Assembly: GCA_951213105.1 (NCBI GenBank) | Contig: OX578152.1 | Location: 76,822,340-76,886,339 of the forward strand | Origin: Amaurobius ferox | Lineage: Eukaryota > Arthropoda > Arachnida > Araneae > Amaurobiidae | DNA: 64,000 nt | Direction of reading: 5' to 3' | Shown here: one piece after another, positions 34,895 to 48,470 of the stretch | Layout of the letters: each line of letters starts with the position of its first letter | Numbering within the stretch: position 1 is the first letter of the stretch | Notes under the pieces: generated by a model | Told to the model about the DNA's origin: nothing | Seen by the model: the letters and a program-made list of their open reading frames with translations, nothing else | The model's database searches: none | Translations under genes and position numbers: made by a program

Positions 34895-37124
34895 CAGGCG
34901 CGGTCATTAAGGGAAGTCGCGAGTACGCGCGACACCATTGAGTAAACACCCCAAATTATTTTTTAGTTATACAGATTTATTACAATTTCTATCGAAAAAA
35001 TCTGAATTTTTGGTTCAATTAAATCGAGAATTATTAAAAATAAGTTATGAAATATGTCACTAGATGGTAGCACTACAGCTTTCTTTAGAGAAAGGAGACT
35101 CACGAAAGCTGTAGTGAATAGAATTTTCAACACATAAGGGGAAAATACAGGGATATTTGTTAAAGCCGCGTCTCTTTCACCGTCTTCTCCTGAACGAACG
35201 AATGGTATAGAAACAATATTAGAAATTTGGCGTGAAAAAAACAGACATTGCAGAATTACCAGTAGATTATTTCGCGTTCTGCCAGCCCTTCTCGCCAAAG
35301 AGAAATAGAAGAGTAGGAAAACATGAAGAGGGACCTTTCAAATTGTCTCAGTTTCGCTAATTTGGCTTCAATTTTCTACATTTAAGAATGTGTTTGTTCT
35401 CTTTCTCGTCTTTTTTTTTTTATAAATTTGGAAGTTTAAATAAACATTTGAACAAATGAGTGGATTAAGTGTACGTGTGTGGTGATAGGAGGGGGGGGGG
35501 GTGTTTATGATATTTTAGGGGTTTCTGGCCATCGTGAATAACATGTGTTGTTTAGGACACTCACTTTGAGGGATCACTTGGCCCACCCAGCTGTCTTACT
35601 TATTGAAGTGGTTTCGCATTTCGTCATTTCTGATGTAGTGTGGTTTTGTCCTTTGGGAATGGTGTATTACTGATTTGGGACAGTTCTGTGCTCTTGTTGA
35701 TATGCTGGTGACGAATTCCAATATGTTTGACTTCAAATTAATTCTTTAAACGTCTGGAGTTTCCTATTTTTGGCATACCCGTGATCGATAGTCTATTTTT
35801 AGTGACGCTTCAGAAATATGTTGCTTCGGATATTTAGTTTGAGGGGGTCACTTGACCTACCCAGCTGTCTTAATTTTTCAGCTATTTAACATTTCAAAAA
35901 TACCTAAAAATTAAAGAAATTTTAAATATTTATTAAAAACCTTTAATATTAAATTTTCATCGTGTTTCTTTTATCTGCGTCGTTTCCCTCGAAATTTTAA
36001 CCCCGGGCTGGCAACTATATTGCTCAGATACCCCCTGGGCGTAAATTTTACTTGAGGTAGCCCCCAAATTTCTTATTTCGGCTTCTAATTTAGCGATTTT
36101 GATTTTAACGATGGTTATAGTTTCTGCACCCTCTGTACGTGTCATCTGAATATACATATTTTGTGTCAGCCCCCTGGGCGTAACTTTTAGTTTAACTAGT
36201 CCCATAATTTTACATTGTTAGCGAGCATTTTTCCTAATTGAGCGAATTCAATTTTGCTAGTGGTTATAATTTCTGCACCATTTGTACATGTCATCTAGTT
36301 ATGCATCTTTGTTGTGACAACTCTCTGAGTATAACTTTTACTTCAATTAGCCCCCCTCTCCAAATTTCCCATCTCACCTCCTAATTGAACGATTTTGCTT
36401 ATGCTGATGGTTGTATCTGCACCATCCGTACGTCTCAGTTTGATATACATATTTGATGGATATATAATATACATGCGTTTTTTGTGTCAACTCCCTAGGC
36501 GTAGCTTTTAGTTTAACTAGCCCTCACAATTTTACATCTCAGTTCCTAATTAAGCGATTTTGACTCTGCTGGTGACTATATAGTCTGAGCAACATTTGTA
36601 CATTTCACTTGGATACACATATTTTTGTGTCAACCCCTGGGTGTAACTTTTAGTTTAACTAGTCCCCACTTACACATCTGCTCCTAATTGAGCGGTTTTG
36701 GGTCGACTTGTGGCTATAGTCTCTCCACCATTTGTACATGTCACCTGGATATGCAACTTTAACGTGGCAAATCCCTGAGCGTAGCTCCTACTTTGGTCCC
36801 CCCCACCAATTTTCCATCTCGCCTTCTAATCCACCGATTTTGATTTTACTGGTGGCTATAGTATCTGAACCATCAGTACGTATCACCAGAATATGCATAT
36901 TTTTTTTGTCAACTCCCTGGGCATTACTTTTAGTTTAACTAGCCCCTACAATTTTACTTTAATGTAAATTAGGACTATGTAATGTTTTCCACTAGGAGGG
37001 ATACGTTCCATGTGTCCAGGATTTTTATGAACGAGCGAGCAAGTGGGAGGTACGTTATTTTACTTAATAAATCCGATGTTAATATTTTTAATACACCCTT
37101 TGCTATGCCCAAAATACGTATATG

Positions 37125-37165
<41 letters not shown>

Positions 37166-37569
37166 GCCATGTGGCTGTATCGTTAAGCGAAACACATTTG
37201 GAACCTCTGTGGATGCAAAGATCCTTGATAAGCTGGATTCACAGAGCTTCTATCCTATTTCATATTTTCGGATTGTATCATTTCTCTTATTTTGTCATTT
37301 TAATATTTTGAGCCTCCAGATTTTGATAATGCTTTGTTGTTTGAACTTGATTAGTATGCTTCGCTGTTGAATGTTGATAAATTCATGTGTATTATTCATA
37401 TTTAAAATTTAGATCTTTTTGTCTGTTATGGTAGCATTGTTTTCCTTTTGTCTGATATTTCCTATCATATCATAATTAATTAATTTTCCTCCGTATTGTA
37501 TTTGAACCAGGGTATGACACTGATCATGTTTTAAATTAGTATAACTATTTTAATTTTATCTTATTTATT

Positions 37570-37625
<56 letters not shown>

Positions 37626-38982
37626 CAGTCCATCTTCTTATCATTTTTGCTATACAGAACAATTTCACTTAATGATTAATCTCAGGTATATATAATACAA
37701 GTAAAATAAAAATTCTTCAATTATATATATTGTTATATCGGTATTTTATATGTTCTTATTTTCCTATTTTAAATGCCTCTTTCAAGTTCAATGTAAGAGT
37801 AATATTCTGTGCTAAAATTTCGTCTGTGGAGAAACCGCAAACTCTTCGCATGTACATGTTTTTTTCGCTGGGAACTTCCGCCTTGAAAAGTACGTTGGAA
37901 GTAGAGGTATTGTTTTTTGCTTGTTTAATTCATCTTTCCTTCGGCGCGCCAGTAAATGCAAGTGCTTGATATGCATGTATATGTAGATGTGACGTCAGAG
38001 AGTTTTCGGAGTAGCGGTTGAGAGACGCTATTTTCGAGAGATGGAACAATGAAATGAAACCTGACGGTCGTGTAGTATTTTCTCCCATATTTTATAACAA
38101 TGACCGAATTTAAATTTGAGTATAAAATCGCCATCTCATATTAATTGTAATGACCGTCCGGTTTGCTAGTGTCCACCAAGGTATTGTAAGTATGCTCCTT
38201 TTAGAAAGAAAGAAGGATTTTTGCAATCCTTAGTGCTTGGCTTAAATAATTTAAATTCATATTGAAAGAGTAGAAGTAACCTAAAGAAATAGTCAAGTGT
38301 ATAAGTTCTCGGAGGAATTTTAATGTCTTGTTAAAAGTAAATATCTATTTATGAAATGATTTAATCGAGTAAAGTCTTACAATGTTCTAAGAACTATTGG
38401 ACTAATCTTAACAGAATTTTATGTTTTAATTCGAATATCTTGAAATAAATATAAAGGATGCATAAGAATTGATTTGAAAAGGTGATATTAATACAAATTG
38501 TTCTGATTATGAAACTGGTATACAAGTATGACATTGATAAGAATTTGAACTGAGTGTTATAAAGTTGATTAGCTGATTATAATATTAAAGTGACCAATTG
38601 TGTATAGTTCCTAAATTAAAGAATTTGTTTAACCTACAAATGTATTTAGTATATTTCATGTCTCCTGCCATATTTATTAACAATATTTCAGCCATTATTG
38701 AGTCCTGGCGTTCAATATCAGGAATATGATCCTGTGGTTATACTAATGGGAATATTGAATACTACCACTAATACGTTTGCAATCATACATGATCATGACG
38801 TTTGCATCTATACAACGATTCCCATTTTACAAAGTAGACCTGTATCTGCAATGGTAAATGATTTCGGTATTGCGCGATCTCGGGTTTACAATATATACAT
38901 ATATATATATTACTGACACATATATAGGCATAAATACATAGATGAGCGCCCCCCTCTACATGTCGCTCACGAGCCGCCACTG
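34895..38982. mobile_element. hAT-like non-autonomous element, 4.09 kb
   Basis: The element starts CAGGCGCGGTCATTAAG and its other end, read as the reverse complement, starts CAGTGGCGGCTCGTGAG: both have the CAG...GCGG form of hAT ends, 10 of the first 17 bases agreeing. It is flanked by CTGGAAAG (34887-34894) and CTGGAAAC (38983-38990), an 8 bp duplication with one mismatch, as expected of hAT. The insertion splits a unit of the tRNA-derived array, whose sequence continues cleanly across when the element is removed. No transposase is visible. Inside are the tandem repeat at 36.0-36.95 kb, a duplication of about 280 bp spacing at 35565/35842, (CA)n at 37131-37158 and (TA)n at about 37573-37622. 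Confidence 0.75.
36030..36950. repeat. Seven imperfect tandem units of about 133-167 bp inside the hAT-like element
   Basis: The phrase CCCTGGGCGTAACTTTTAGT, then TTAACTAGCCCC, recurs with variation at about 36036, 36169, 36324, 36491, 36633, 36770 and 36912. Each is followed by CATCTC-CCTCCTAATTGAGC, GATTTTG, GGTGGCTATAGT, ACCATTTGTACATGTCA and ATATGCATATTTTT. The spacing is irregular and the units are diverged. No open frame follows the period. Confidence 0.75.
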
Positions 38983-38990
38983 CTGGAAAC

Positions 38991-40660
38991 AGACAACATG
39001 ACCCAGCCAGTTCATGTATTGAAGGTGCTAATTAATCTGTATAAACTTAAAAGAGAGGCTGATCAAAGAAGGACTCAACTGGTTGTACTCAGTTCGAGAT
39101 GATAGACTCGAATCCACATCCTTTGGAAATTGAAGCAAACATCATGACTACTGAGCCAGCCACTTCATATTTCGAACAACTTAATTAATATCTTTAAATT
39201 TAATTGAGACACCAATCATAAAAGACACAGAACTTGGAATACTCAGTAAGAGAGGATGGATTCGAACCCACAACTATTATAATTGGAAAAAGACAACACT
39301 GAACCAGCCAGTTAATAACCCTAATTAATCTATTTAAACGTAAAGGTGAGACTGACCCGAAAAAGCACAGAAATCAGAAAGATTCAAATCTCTATACTCA
39401 ATGCGAGGAGATGGACTCAAACCCAAAGACTCTGAAATAGGAAACAGATATCATGACCACTGAGCCAGCCAAGTCACATATCGAAGATCATAATAATTCT
39501 ATTTAAACTTAAAGCAGAGTCTGATCAGGAAAAGCACAGAAACAAAAAGTGGATGGACTCTAACCCACAGCCTATGGAACGGGAAACATATAAAATGACC
39601 ACTGAGCCAGTCAATTCACATACCAAATATATTAGTTAATCTATTTAAAGACGACTGATCAGAAACAGAACAGAAACCAAAACGACTGAACTCGCTACAT
39701 TGAATGCGAGTGGATTGAATCGAACCCGCAGCCTTTGAAAATAAAAACGGACAAAATGACCACTGAAATAGCCAATTCACATACCAAATATTATATTTAT
39801 TAATCTACTTAAAGACGACTGATTAGAAAAAGAGCAGAAACATCTGAACTTACTATACTCAATATGAGTGGATGGAATCGAGCACACACACACACACACA
39901 CACACACAACCTATGGAAATAAAGACTGGCAACATGATTACTGAGCCAGCAACTTCACATGCCAATGACCTTAATTAATATACGTATATAAACTTAAAAA
40001 GGACACCCATCAGAAAAAGTCCAGGAACCAAAACGAGTCAGGTTGCTACTCGAACCCACAGTCTCTGGAATTGGAAACAGACAACATGACCACTGAGCCA
40101 GTCATTCCACGTACCGAAGCTCATAATTAATCCATTTCAATTTAAAAGAGAGATTGTTCAGAAGAAGGACTGAAACTAAAATTATTCAAATCGTGAAACT
40201 AAATACGAGTGGATAGATTCGATTGGACTCGAATTCTCAGCCTCTGCAATTGGACACAGCATAATAGCTGAGCCAGTCAGGTCACTTGCCAAAGATCCTA
40301 ATTAATCTACTATTTAAATATCAAGGAGAGACGGATCAGAAAAATCAATGAAACCAAAACGACTAAAATCGCTATATTTAATACGTTTGGGAGGACTCGC
40401 ATCTGCAGCCTCTGGAATTGGAAAAAGGCAACATGACCTCTTAGCTATCGAATTCACCTACCGAATACATTAATTAATCTATTTGAAGACGACTGATCAG
40501 TAAAAGAATAGAAACCAAAATGACTAAACTCAATGCGAGGTACTCGAATCCTCATCTTCAAGACAACATGACTTCTGAGCTGAGCCATCCAATTCACCTA
40601 CCGAATATATTAATTAATCTATTTGAAGACGACTGATCAGTAAAAGAATAGAAACCAAAA
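38991..40660 (-). repeat. tRNA-derived tandem array, diverged units
   Basis: About eleven imperfect units continue the array of 34380-34894. On the minus strand the best preserved units read GGCTCAGTGGTCATGTTGTC (box A: TGGCTCAGTGG) and, about 35 bases later, GGTTCGAGTCC (box B). Examples of the box B complement lie at 39258 (GGATTCGAACCC), 39413 and 40054. A (CA)n tract interrupts a unit at about 39884-39908. The A and B box spacing is that of a tRNA gene, so each unit looks like a decayed tRNA-derived sequence. Confidence 0.75.
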
Positions 40661-42245
40661 TGACTGAACTCAATGCGAGGTACTCGAATCCTCATCTTCT
40701 GAAATTGAAAACAAGACAACATGACTTCTGAGCCATCCAATTCACCTACCGAATATATTAATTAATCTATTTGAAGACGACTGATCAGTAAAAGAATAGA
40801 AACCAAAATGACTGAACTCAATGCGAGGTACTCGAATCCTCATCTTCTGAAATTGAAAACAAGACAACATGACTTCTGAGCCATCCAATTCACCTACCGA
40901 ATATATTAATTAATCTATTTGAAGACGACTGATCAGTAAAAGAATAGAAACCAAAATGACTGAACTCAATGCGAGGTACTCGAATCCTCATCTTCTGAAA
41001 TTGGAAACAAGACAACATGACTTTTGAGCCATCCAATTCACCTACCGAATATATTAATTAATCTATTTGAAGACGACTGATCAGTAAAAGAATAGAAACC
41101 AAAATGACTGAAATCAATGCGAGGTACTCGAATCCTCATTTTCTGAAATTGGAAACAAGACAACATGACTTCTGAGCCATCCAATTCACCTACCGAATAT
41201 ATTAATTTATCTATTTGAAGACGACTGATCAGTAAAATAATAGAAACCAAAATGTCTGAACTCAATGTGAGGGACTCGAATCCTCATCCTCTGAAATTGG
41301 AAACAAGACAACATGACTTATGAACCATCCAATAAATCTACCGAATATATTAATTACTCTATTTGAAGACGACTGATTAGTAAAAGAATTGAAACCAAAA
41401 TGACTAAATTCAATGAGAGGGACTCGAATCCCCATCCTCTGAAATTGAAAACAAGATAACATGACTTCTGAGCCATCCAATTCATCTACCGAATATATTA
41501 ATTAATCTATTTGAAGACGACTGATCAGTAAAAGAATTGAAACCAAAATGACTGAATTCAATGTGAGGGACTCGAATCCTCATCCTCTGAAATTGGAAAC
41601 AAGACAACATGACTTATGAACCATCCAATAAATCTACCGAATATATTAATTACTCTATTTGAAGACGACTGATTAGTAAAAGAATTGAAACCAAAATGAC
41701 TAAATTCAATGAGAGGGACTCGAATCCCCATCCTCTGAAATTGAAAACAAGATAACATGACTTCTGAGCCATCCAATTCATCTACCGAATATATTAATTA
41801 ATCTATTTGAAGACGACTGATCAGTAAAAGAATTGAAACCAAAATGACTGAATTCAATGTGAGGGACTCGAATCCTCATCCTCTGAAATTGGAAACAAGA
41901 CAACATGACTTATGAACCATCCAATAAATCTACCGAATATATTAATTACTCTATTTGAAGACGACTGATTAGTAAAAGAATTGAAACCAAAATGACTAAA
42001 TTCAATGAGAGGGACTCGAATCCCCATCCTCTGAAATTGAAAACAAGATAACATGACTTCTGAGCCATCCAATTCATCTTCCGAATATATTAATTAATCT
42101 ATTTGAAGACGACTGATCAGTAAAAGAATTGAAATCAAAATGACTGAACTCAATGAGAGGGACTCGAATCTTCAGTTTCTCAAATTGGAGATAGGCAACA
42201 TGACTACTGAGCCAACCAATTCACACAGCGAAGATCCTAATTACC
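40661..42245 (-). repeat. 148 bp satellite monomers with 296 bp higher-order repeat
   Basis: The mark TACTCGAATCCTCATC or GACTCGAATCC-CATC recurs at exactly 148 bases: 40681, 40829, 40977, 41125, 41273, 41421, 41569, 41717, 41865, 42013, 42161. From about 41262 two monomer types alternate, making a 296 bp period; three successive dimers (41262, 41558, 41854) give identical 72-residue translations on the minus strand, so they are almost identical in sequence. These open frames are repeat artefacts. The monomers are relatives of the diverged tRNA-derived units to their left. The array ends in a diverged unit followed by a C run (42250-42257). Confidence 0.92.
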
Positions 42246-42704
42246 ATTTCCCCCCCCCATCTTTAGTAGGAACTTAGATAATCCCTTTATCTCCTATAAA
42301 AAGGGACCAGACTCCTAATGTTATCTTATCCTGAGGCACCATAGGGATTTCTTATCTTTCCTCGTTTATTAGTTTATATATTCGCCCTTTAGCTTGGACT
42401 TTAGCCCATTCCCTGTGGAAAGTTCTGGAAAATGCACATCGTTACCAAGTTGACATCGTTACCAAGTGCACATCGTTACGCAAAATCGTTACCAAGATCA
42501 TCAAATTTGTCACTAAGGTCGCGTGAATTTAAATTATAACAATGGTTTTCTGTTAGGCATTCGTGACGATATTGTGGCACTTTTGTTGCATACTTCCATT
42601 TCATCCGCGTTACGTTTCTATCATTGTGCAGTAATCATAAATCACGCTCTAAGATTTTTCACATTAGAAAATCACTTGTACCATAAAATAGAATTTTATT
42701 AACT

Positions 42705-43440
42705 TTTTTACTTTCCATACAATACATGATAATGTATAGGGAATGTACTGGAATCACGTCGAAAATCACAATTCGAGTTTTTGACGGATTTATGCGCTTT
42801 GGGACTTCTGGAATACATTAAAAGATATTTTTATTGTGATGTCTGTGTGTGCAATGCATGCATGCATCCACTCTAACTAAAAAACTAACGGTTCAAATTT
42901 CACAAAATTTTGTAGGTAAGTCACTTGTGGCTGACCCTGGTGCTGATTAGATTTTGGTACAATTCGGGAAAAAAGAACCTGCCTTTTGTGCGAAAGGGTC
43001 TGAAAAAATGTATGTATCCACTTTAGCTCCAATACTAATCGACCAAATTTCACAAAATCTTGTAGATAAGTTACATGTGGGTCACCTTGGTGCTGATTAT
43101 ATTTTAGTACAATTCGGAAGAAAAGAGCCTGCCTTTTTTTGCGATATGGGCCGCAAAAATCGTCGAAATCTAAAATAAAAGGCTACGTATGCTTAACTGT
43201 ATCAATCGAATGCTTGTTTATACGTAATTTTTGACAATGAAAAGTATAAGACCAACCCTATTACTCTAGAGCTAGTAGTTCTCGAGATATTTTAGTTTTT
43301 GCCTGTTTGCTACGCCGCTTTTAAAAATACGCCTAGCTTCCAAATGAAAACGAAAATTGATATAAAAATACAAATTCAGTGCAATTTTAAATAATTATCC
43401 GTGTTATTCTGTGCAATTAAACACAATTAAATGAATTATA
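42705..43440 (+). repeat. Hairpin-ended dispersed repeat, copy 1
   Basis: The copy starts with the degraded hairpin CTTTCCATACAATACATGAT/AATGTATAGGGAA and continues with AATCACGTCGAAAATCACAA, TCGAGTTTTTGACGGATT, GTAAGTCACTTGTGG, GGTGCTGATTAGATTTTGGT, GCTAGTAGTTCTCGAGATAT and CCAAATGAAAACGAAAATTG. The same blocks in the same order are found in the copies between 58.0 and 62.0 kb. It has an internal duplication (ACAAAATTTTGTAGGTAAGT and ACAAAATCTTGTAGATAAGT). No protein is recognised. Confidence 0.75.
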
Positions 43441-43499
43441 AAAGGAAAGAGAAAATTTTCAGTATGTTAAAAATCTTTTAAGCCCTAACTAATCAAGTT

Positions 43500-43880
43500 C
43501 CATTCACCACAGTAACATGAAATTTGGCATTCTGTTGTCTTTTGTGCTATATTTTAATTTTTGTTTATTTTTAATCTTATTGGGCTAGCCTGTCCAAGGA
43601 CCACCATGGGAATGTATGGGTGTTTGGGCAATAACTCGAGAACCGGAGCAGCTAGAAAGTCCAAATTTTGTGTCGCTGTCTTTTGTGGTATATTTTAATT
43701 ATTTGGATTTTGAATTTTATCAGGGTAGCTCGTCTTGGGCGCACAATATGAATACACTCGTTTCTTGAAAATAACTCGAGAATTGAAAAAGCTAGGAAGT
43801 CCAAATTTGGAATGTCGGGGTCTTTCATACAGTTTAATACATACGATGTCCATATACTTAAGTCACATACAAATAACAAA
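43500..43880. repeat. Tandem pair of about 170 bp
   Basis: ATAACTCGAGAACCGGAGCA at 43630 recurs as ATAACTCGAGAATTGAAAAA at 43781; both are followed by GCTAG(A)AAGTCCAAATTT and TGTCTTTTGT or GGTCTTTCAT. Class unknown. Confidence 0.6.
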
Positions 43881-43899
43881 TATAGTTCTTTAAAAAACT

Positions 43900-46800
43900 A
43901 TGTTATTTGCCTTTACTTGATTGGGAAGTTTATAAAGCAGTGTAAATATTTATAATAAACAACACAACTCATAATGAAAACTGTGAAAATGCTTTTATTT
44001 TATTCATATTAACAGTAAGTAGGAAGATAGGGAGGCTAAAACAACGAAACTCAAGTAGAAGTTTCGTGTGCTTTGCTTCACAGTAAAAAGGTTCAATTGT
44101 TTAAAAATCTCGTCTGAATCAAAATTTAACTTGTAATTGGATTCTCCACAATATCTTTTCATGATTCTACACTCTGATTGGTTCTGACAAGATCCTCCAA
44201 AGATATGGGCCTAACACATTTTGATAATTGCCAGTGACGTCACGGAGGTGGTCGATTTTTCGTGATTGGAACGAGGAATGTGTATAAACAATTGAGAAGA
44301 TGTTATTCTAGAGTTAAATTTGTGACATAACGGTTACACGACAAATATTACATAAAATGAGAAATTCTTTTAAGCTCTTAAACTAGTATGAGTAACCTTG
44401 TATTGGGAGGAACTTCTTTTGTGGTTCGAAAACTGGAATTCGTTAATACTAAACAGATAAATATCGGGTTGGCAGATTTCGGAATTTCGGACGAAAGTGA
44501 AAAAGTTTGAGAGGCGCTGTTCTACATTTTTTGCATTAAGAAGGTAATTTTACTATTGTAGGAGACCTTGTTATATGTGTTATTCTCGTTTTTTTGTTTA
44601 ATAAATTAACTCCTTAAGACTGTAGCGACCAGTCAGAGCGAATACGGGAAAAGAAGGTTTCTAAAAACCTCAATTTATCGTCTGTTTTGGTGATTTTTTT
44701 CTCCTAAAATGTAAAATATATTTCCTAAATATCTAAACTTTAAAATGTGCTTAAATTTAAATTTTAAAATATTTTAATTTTGTTTAAATATTTAAATATT
44801 TTAATTAATTTCAAATGGTAAAATGTTTGTGTATTATTAAATGAATCAAATGATCCAATTTTAGATGTATTTGTTCACATGTGAGTAAGCAAAATATCCT
44901 TTAAATAAATTGAAATTTTGAAGTATTTATATTAAAAATGATATGCTTTCATTTAGAATTTTTTTGCTAATTTAAATATTTACGCAATATATGTTAAAAA
45001 TGCAATTAAAGTGCAATTATAACCAATTTGAGAAACTAATTTGGATTAAAAAGAAGAAAATGTCGCCGAGACGTATTGCTCTGGGTCCTGCAATACCTCT
45101 GTACTAAATTTCACTGAAGACTTGAAGATCGAAATTTCACCGAAAAGCATTTTAGCTTTTATTATATGAGATTATTTATTAATTTTTAGTATATAAATTA
45201 ATAAAATAAAATGAAAAAGTATCAAATAAAACGAAAACCAAATTAATTTAGAAATGAAACTTTTTATTTCATTTTTTAATTACTTTATAGTAGATTTTTA
45301 CTCTAGGTACTCTTAACAACTCTAATTGAATAATTGTATTATGCTTCTCATATACTACATATTTTTATTTAAGAAAACAAACATTCGAACACGTTCAGGA
45401 TCTAGTATGCTTTTTTCGGTAGCAAATAAAATCAGAAGTGCTCAAGAATTGCTCTTAAAAAGTGACTAAATACTTCAACGACAAATCCTTCAAGTGAGAA
45501 TACAGACTGTTCTTTTTCGAGTATTTGAAAGTGATTTCACTTGGTGGAAGCAAAATTTCTTCTGAATGCTATCGAATTTTTTTTTCGGGTGTACCCTCAC
45601 ATTTTATTCCAGAACCTTCTTCTAATCATGGTGCGATATTTGAGATATTCCAATTTTATCAAGTGACGTTATATTCGAGATTTCGAATATCGAAAAACTT
45701 TTAGTATTCGAGTATTCGGTGATAGTAATAGTCCATTTCTAATAATTACGCATAAAATATGCTAAATAAATAAGATTTTTTGAGAAATGAAGCTTAATGG
45801 TTTTCAATATTGGAATGCTAATACAAAAAGTTGCAAATGCCTTTAATAGGTATTCCACCAAGTTGGTTCGGCGGTAGTTTGCATCATTTAGGGATATTGT
45901 TCTAACAGTTTGCGTCAATTTAAATAGGAAAACTCATATTTTTAATTGCTTAAAATCGTTTCAGGTGTGTTCTAAATTTAAACAAAATACCAGAATTGGA
46001 ATTGAAATTTAAGGATATAAAGTATTTGCGAAATATTTACAAATTTATATACAGAGTCCTTATGTATCCCCTTTTACTTTCGACTGAATTAGCCTAGAGC
46101 TGTAAAATCAGGGTCTATTAATAGAAAAACGACTATATTGATTGAAAAAGTTTGCAGTGCCTCTATAGGCAAATTGAAGAGTTTAGAACTGCTATCGGTA
46201 AAGAAAAATAAAAGAAAGATCGGTGAAAATTTTTAATTTCAAAGTTATAAAGCGTTCTCTATTTAGTATGGAAATGTGTGTAGTTCGCACATAACATGAT
46301 CATAAGACGATAAAGAATGAGGTCAATGAAAAGCGATAATTATACGTAAATGTCTCGTTATATTGAAATACTTCTGAAGAAAATGGCGAGAAATTTTGAA
46401 AAATAATAGTCCGTGTAATAAACTAATTTCAAATTTAGAATTCTTTTTTTTGCAGTAAAAAATAAATGCTGTATAAAAAGAAACAAGCAAATGATGCAGC
46501 ACAGCAATTATCCCTTTTTGTTGATCTCATTTTTTATCGTCTGCATACATGTTGCGTACAAATCGCACGTATTTTCATACTAAATTGAGAATGTTTTACA
46601 ACTTTGTAATTAAAAAATTTCACCTGTCTTGCATAATTTTCGAGATAGGAATTCTAACTTCTTTAATCCGCCGCTAAGGACGCTGCAAAATTTCTTAATC
46701 GATACCGCATAGACGCTTTCCTATTAGTAGATCCTGCTTTTTTAGCTCTAGACCACTCCAATCAGAAGGTACAGGGATGAATAAGACGGACTTATAACGG

Positions 46801-48460
46801 TGTCCTGTAGATGAAATTTTTTTTCAAAAATGATCGATTTGAAAAAAAAAATGCTGTTTAGTACTAAAATAAAAAGAATAATAGGGTGTAGTTAATATTT
46901 TGGAGGTATGAAATAGATGAGAAGACTAATACTCTAAATATTTTTCATTGACAAATATATCAGGTCCTCCAACGCACATTTTTCAGAATTTTTCTTGACA
47001 GTTTACCTCTAGACCAGCAACTTCAATGTGAAATATATAAATCCAGATAACGCTGATAAGAAATAAGAATCGCGGAATGTTTGGTTCTAACATTATTTCA
47101 TCTATAACTTGAGAACGGGTATACACACAAAATTTGTTTTTATACCATCATGCACAGAAAATAATTTTGTAAATTTTCTTACCTAACACCATTGGTGTAT
47201 ATTCAACTGTTCTTGAGATAAATTCAATGTATATTTAAGATAATTTAATTTATAGCTACGGCAGACGATTTTCTTTTATTATATTTTATCAATGAATTTA
47301 TTTGTAGTTTTTGATTCCATTGTGGTAACTATGGAAACCGAGTTGAGTTTCAAAAACTGAAATCGTTTAATCACTATTCTTCAAATGAAACTATTGGAAA
47401 TAATACTATAATTAATTGACCTTTAGCTTGAAATGTCTGAAAACGTTAAAAATAAAGCAACATATAACGATCGAAAATTAAATATTGTTTTCCATATAGT
47501 AATTTCCATTAACTGAATTATAAAGTGTGCGCCATTTTGATGTTTAAATTTGAAACGGTGTTTGATATTCAGAACTTTTATTAAGTGTGTTGGTGTCACG
47601 CATTTAGTTACCCCTAGTTATTTCCTCAGCGCATAAATAGCTTAGTACAGCAATGGAAAATGCAGCATCATCTCATGACGTTAGAAGGAACTGTGTTAAG
47701 GCCTATGACTTCAGAAGATATTGCTTTTGACTACGTACAGAAAATGTTATATGATCTTTGATGATTATAATTGAAAATTAATTTAAACGAATACATTATC
47801 TACTGATACATATCTTACTAAACATTTTCAAAGTCAACACAATTTTATTCTAGGTATGAAAATCTAGAATTAATCTAAATATAATCATCTTAAATTATTC
47901 TTTTGGTGGGTTGTATTCAAACTGCAGTAACACATAATCACAGAGCTCGTCTAAAAGAGACGTTTCCAAAGTCAGAAATCTTTATCCTATTGCAGATATC
48001 AGCATCCGTGGACCGGTTTTGCTCTTTTTAGCACTCTTAAGCACACTGATAATTTCAATGGCAGTAGACAATTGATAATTGCAATAAGCTGATAATTGCA
48101 ATGTCAGTAAGAAAACTTTCCATGTGCCGCATTTTTGCGAACCTCCATGATGACCGCAGTCAGTTGTACTACACAGTTGGGTTCAAATTTGAAGAATATT
48201 GAGCTCAGACTGCAATGATGAAGCGCATAAACACAGAATTAGCGTTTACAAAACCAGGAATCTTTGAAAAGAAAATCTTGAATGAAAGCGTCAAAAACGT
48301 GAAATCGGTTCACAGATGCTGGTACCTGCAAAGGGAGCAAGCACATTTTCCGTACTTTAATGTTTAATGTAAAATTTTAGAATGCAATGCAGAAATGAAA
48401 TATTGAGAGTAATTGAAATAAACATCATTTTTAAATTTAAATGCATGAACTCAAGAGTCT
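43900..48460. other. No gene seen
   Basis: AT-rich, mostly unique-looking sequence. A patch at 44960-45170 ending TTTTAGCTTTTATTATATGA could be a retroelement 3' end. No exon or RNA gene could be supported. Confidence 0.5.
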
Positions 48461-48470
48461 TACGTTACAT

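Noticed and set aside
36982..37370. Open frames containing runs of Thr-His
   Set aside because: They translate a (CA)n microsatellite within the hAT-like element.
41262..42072. Three identical 72-residue open frames on the minus strand
   Set aside because: They follow the 296 bp satellite period exactly and have no independent coding evidence, so they are repeat artefacts.
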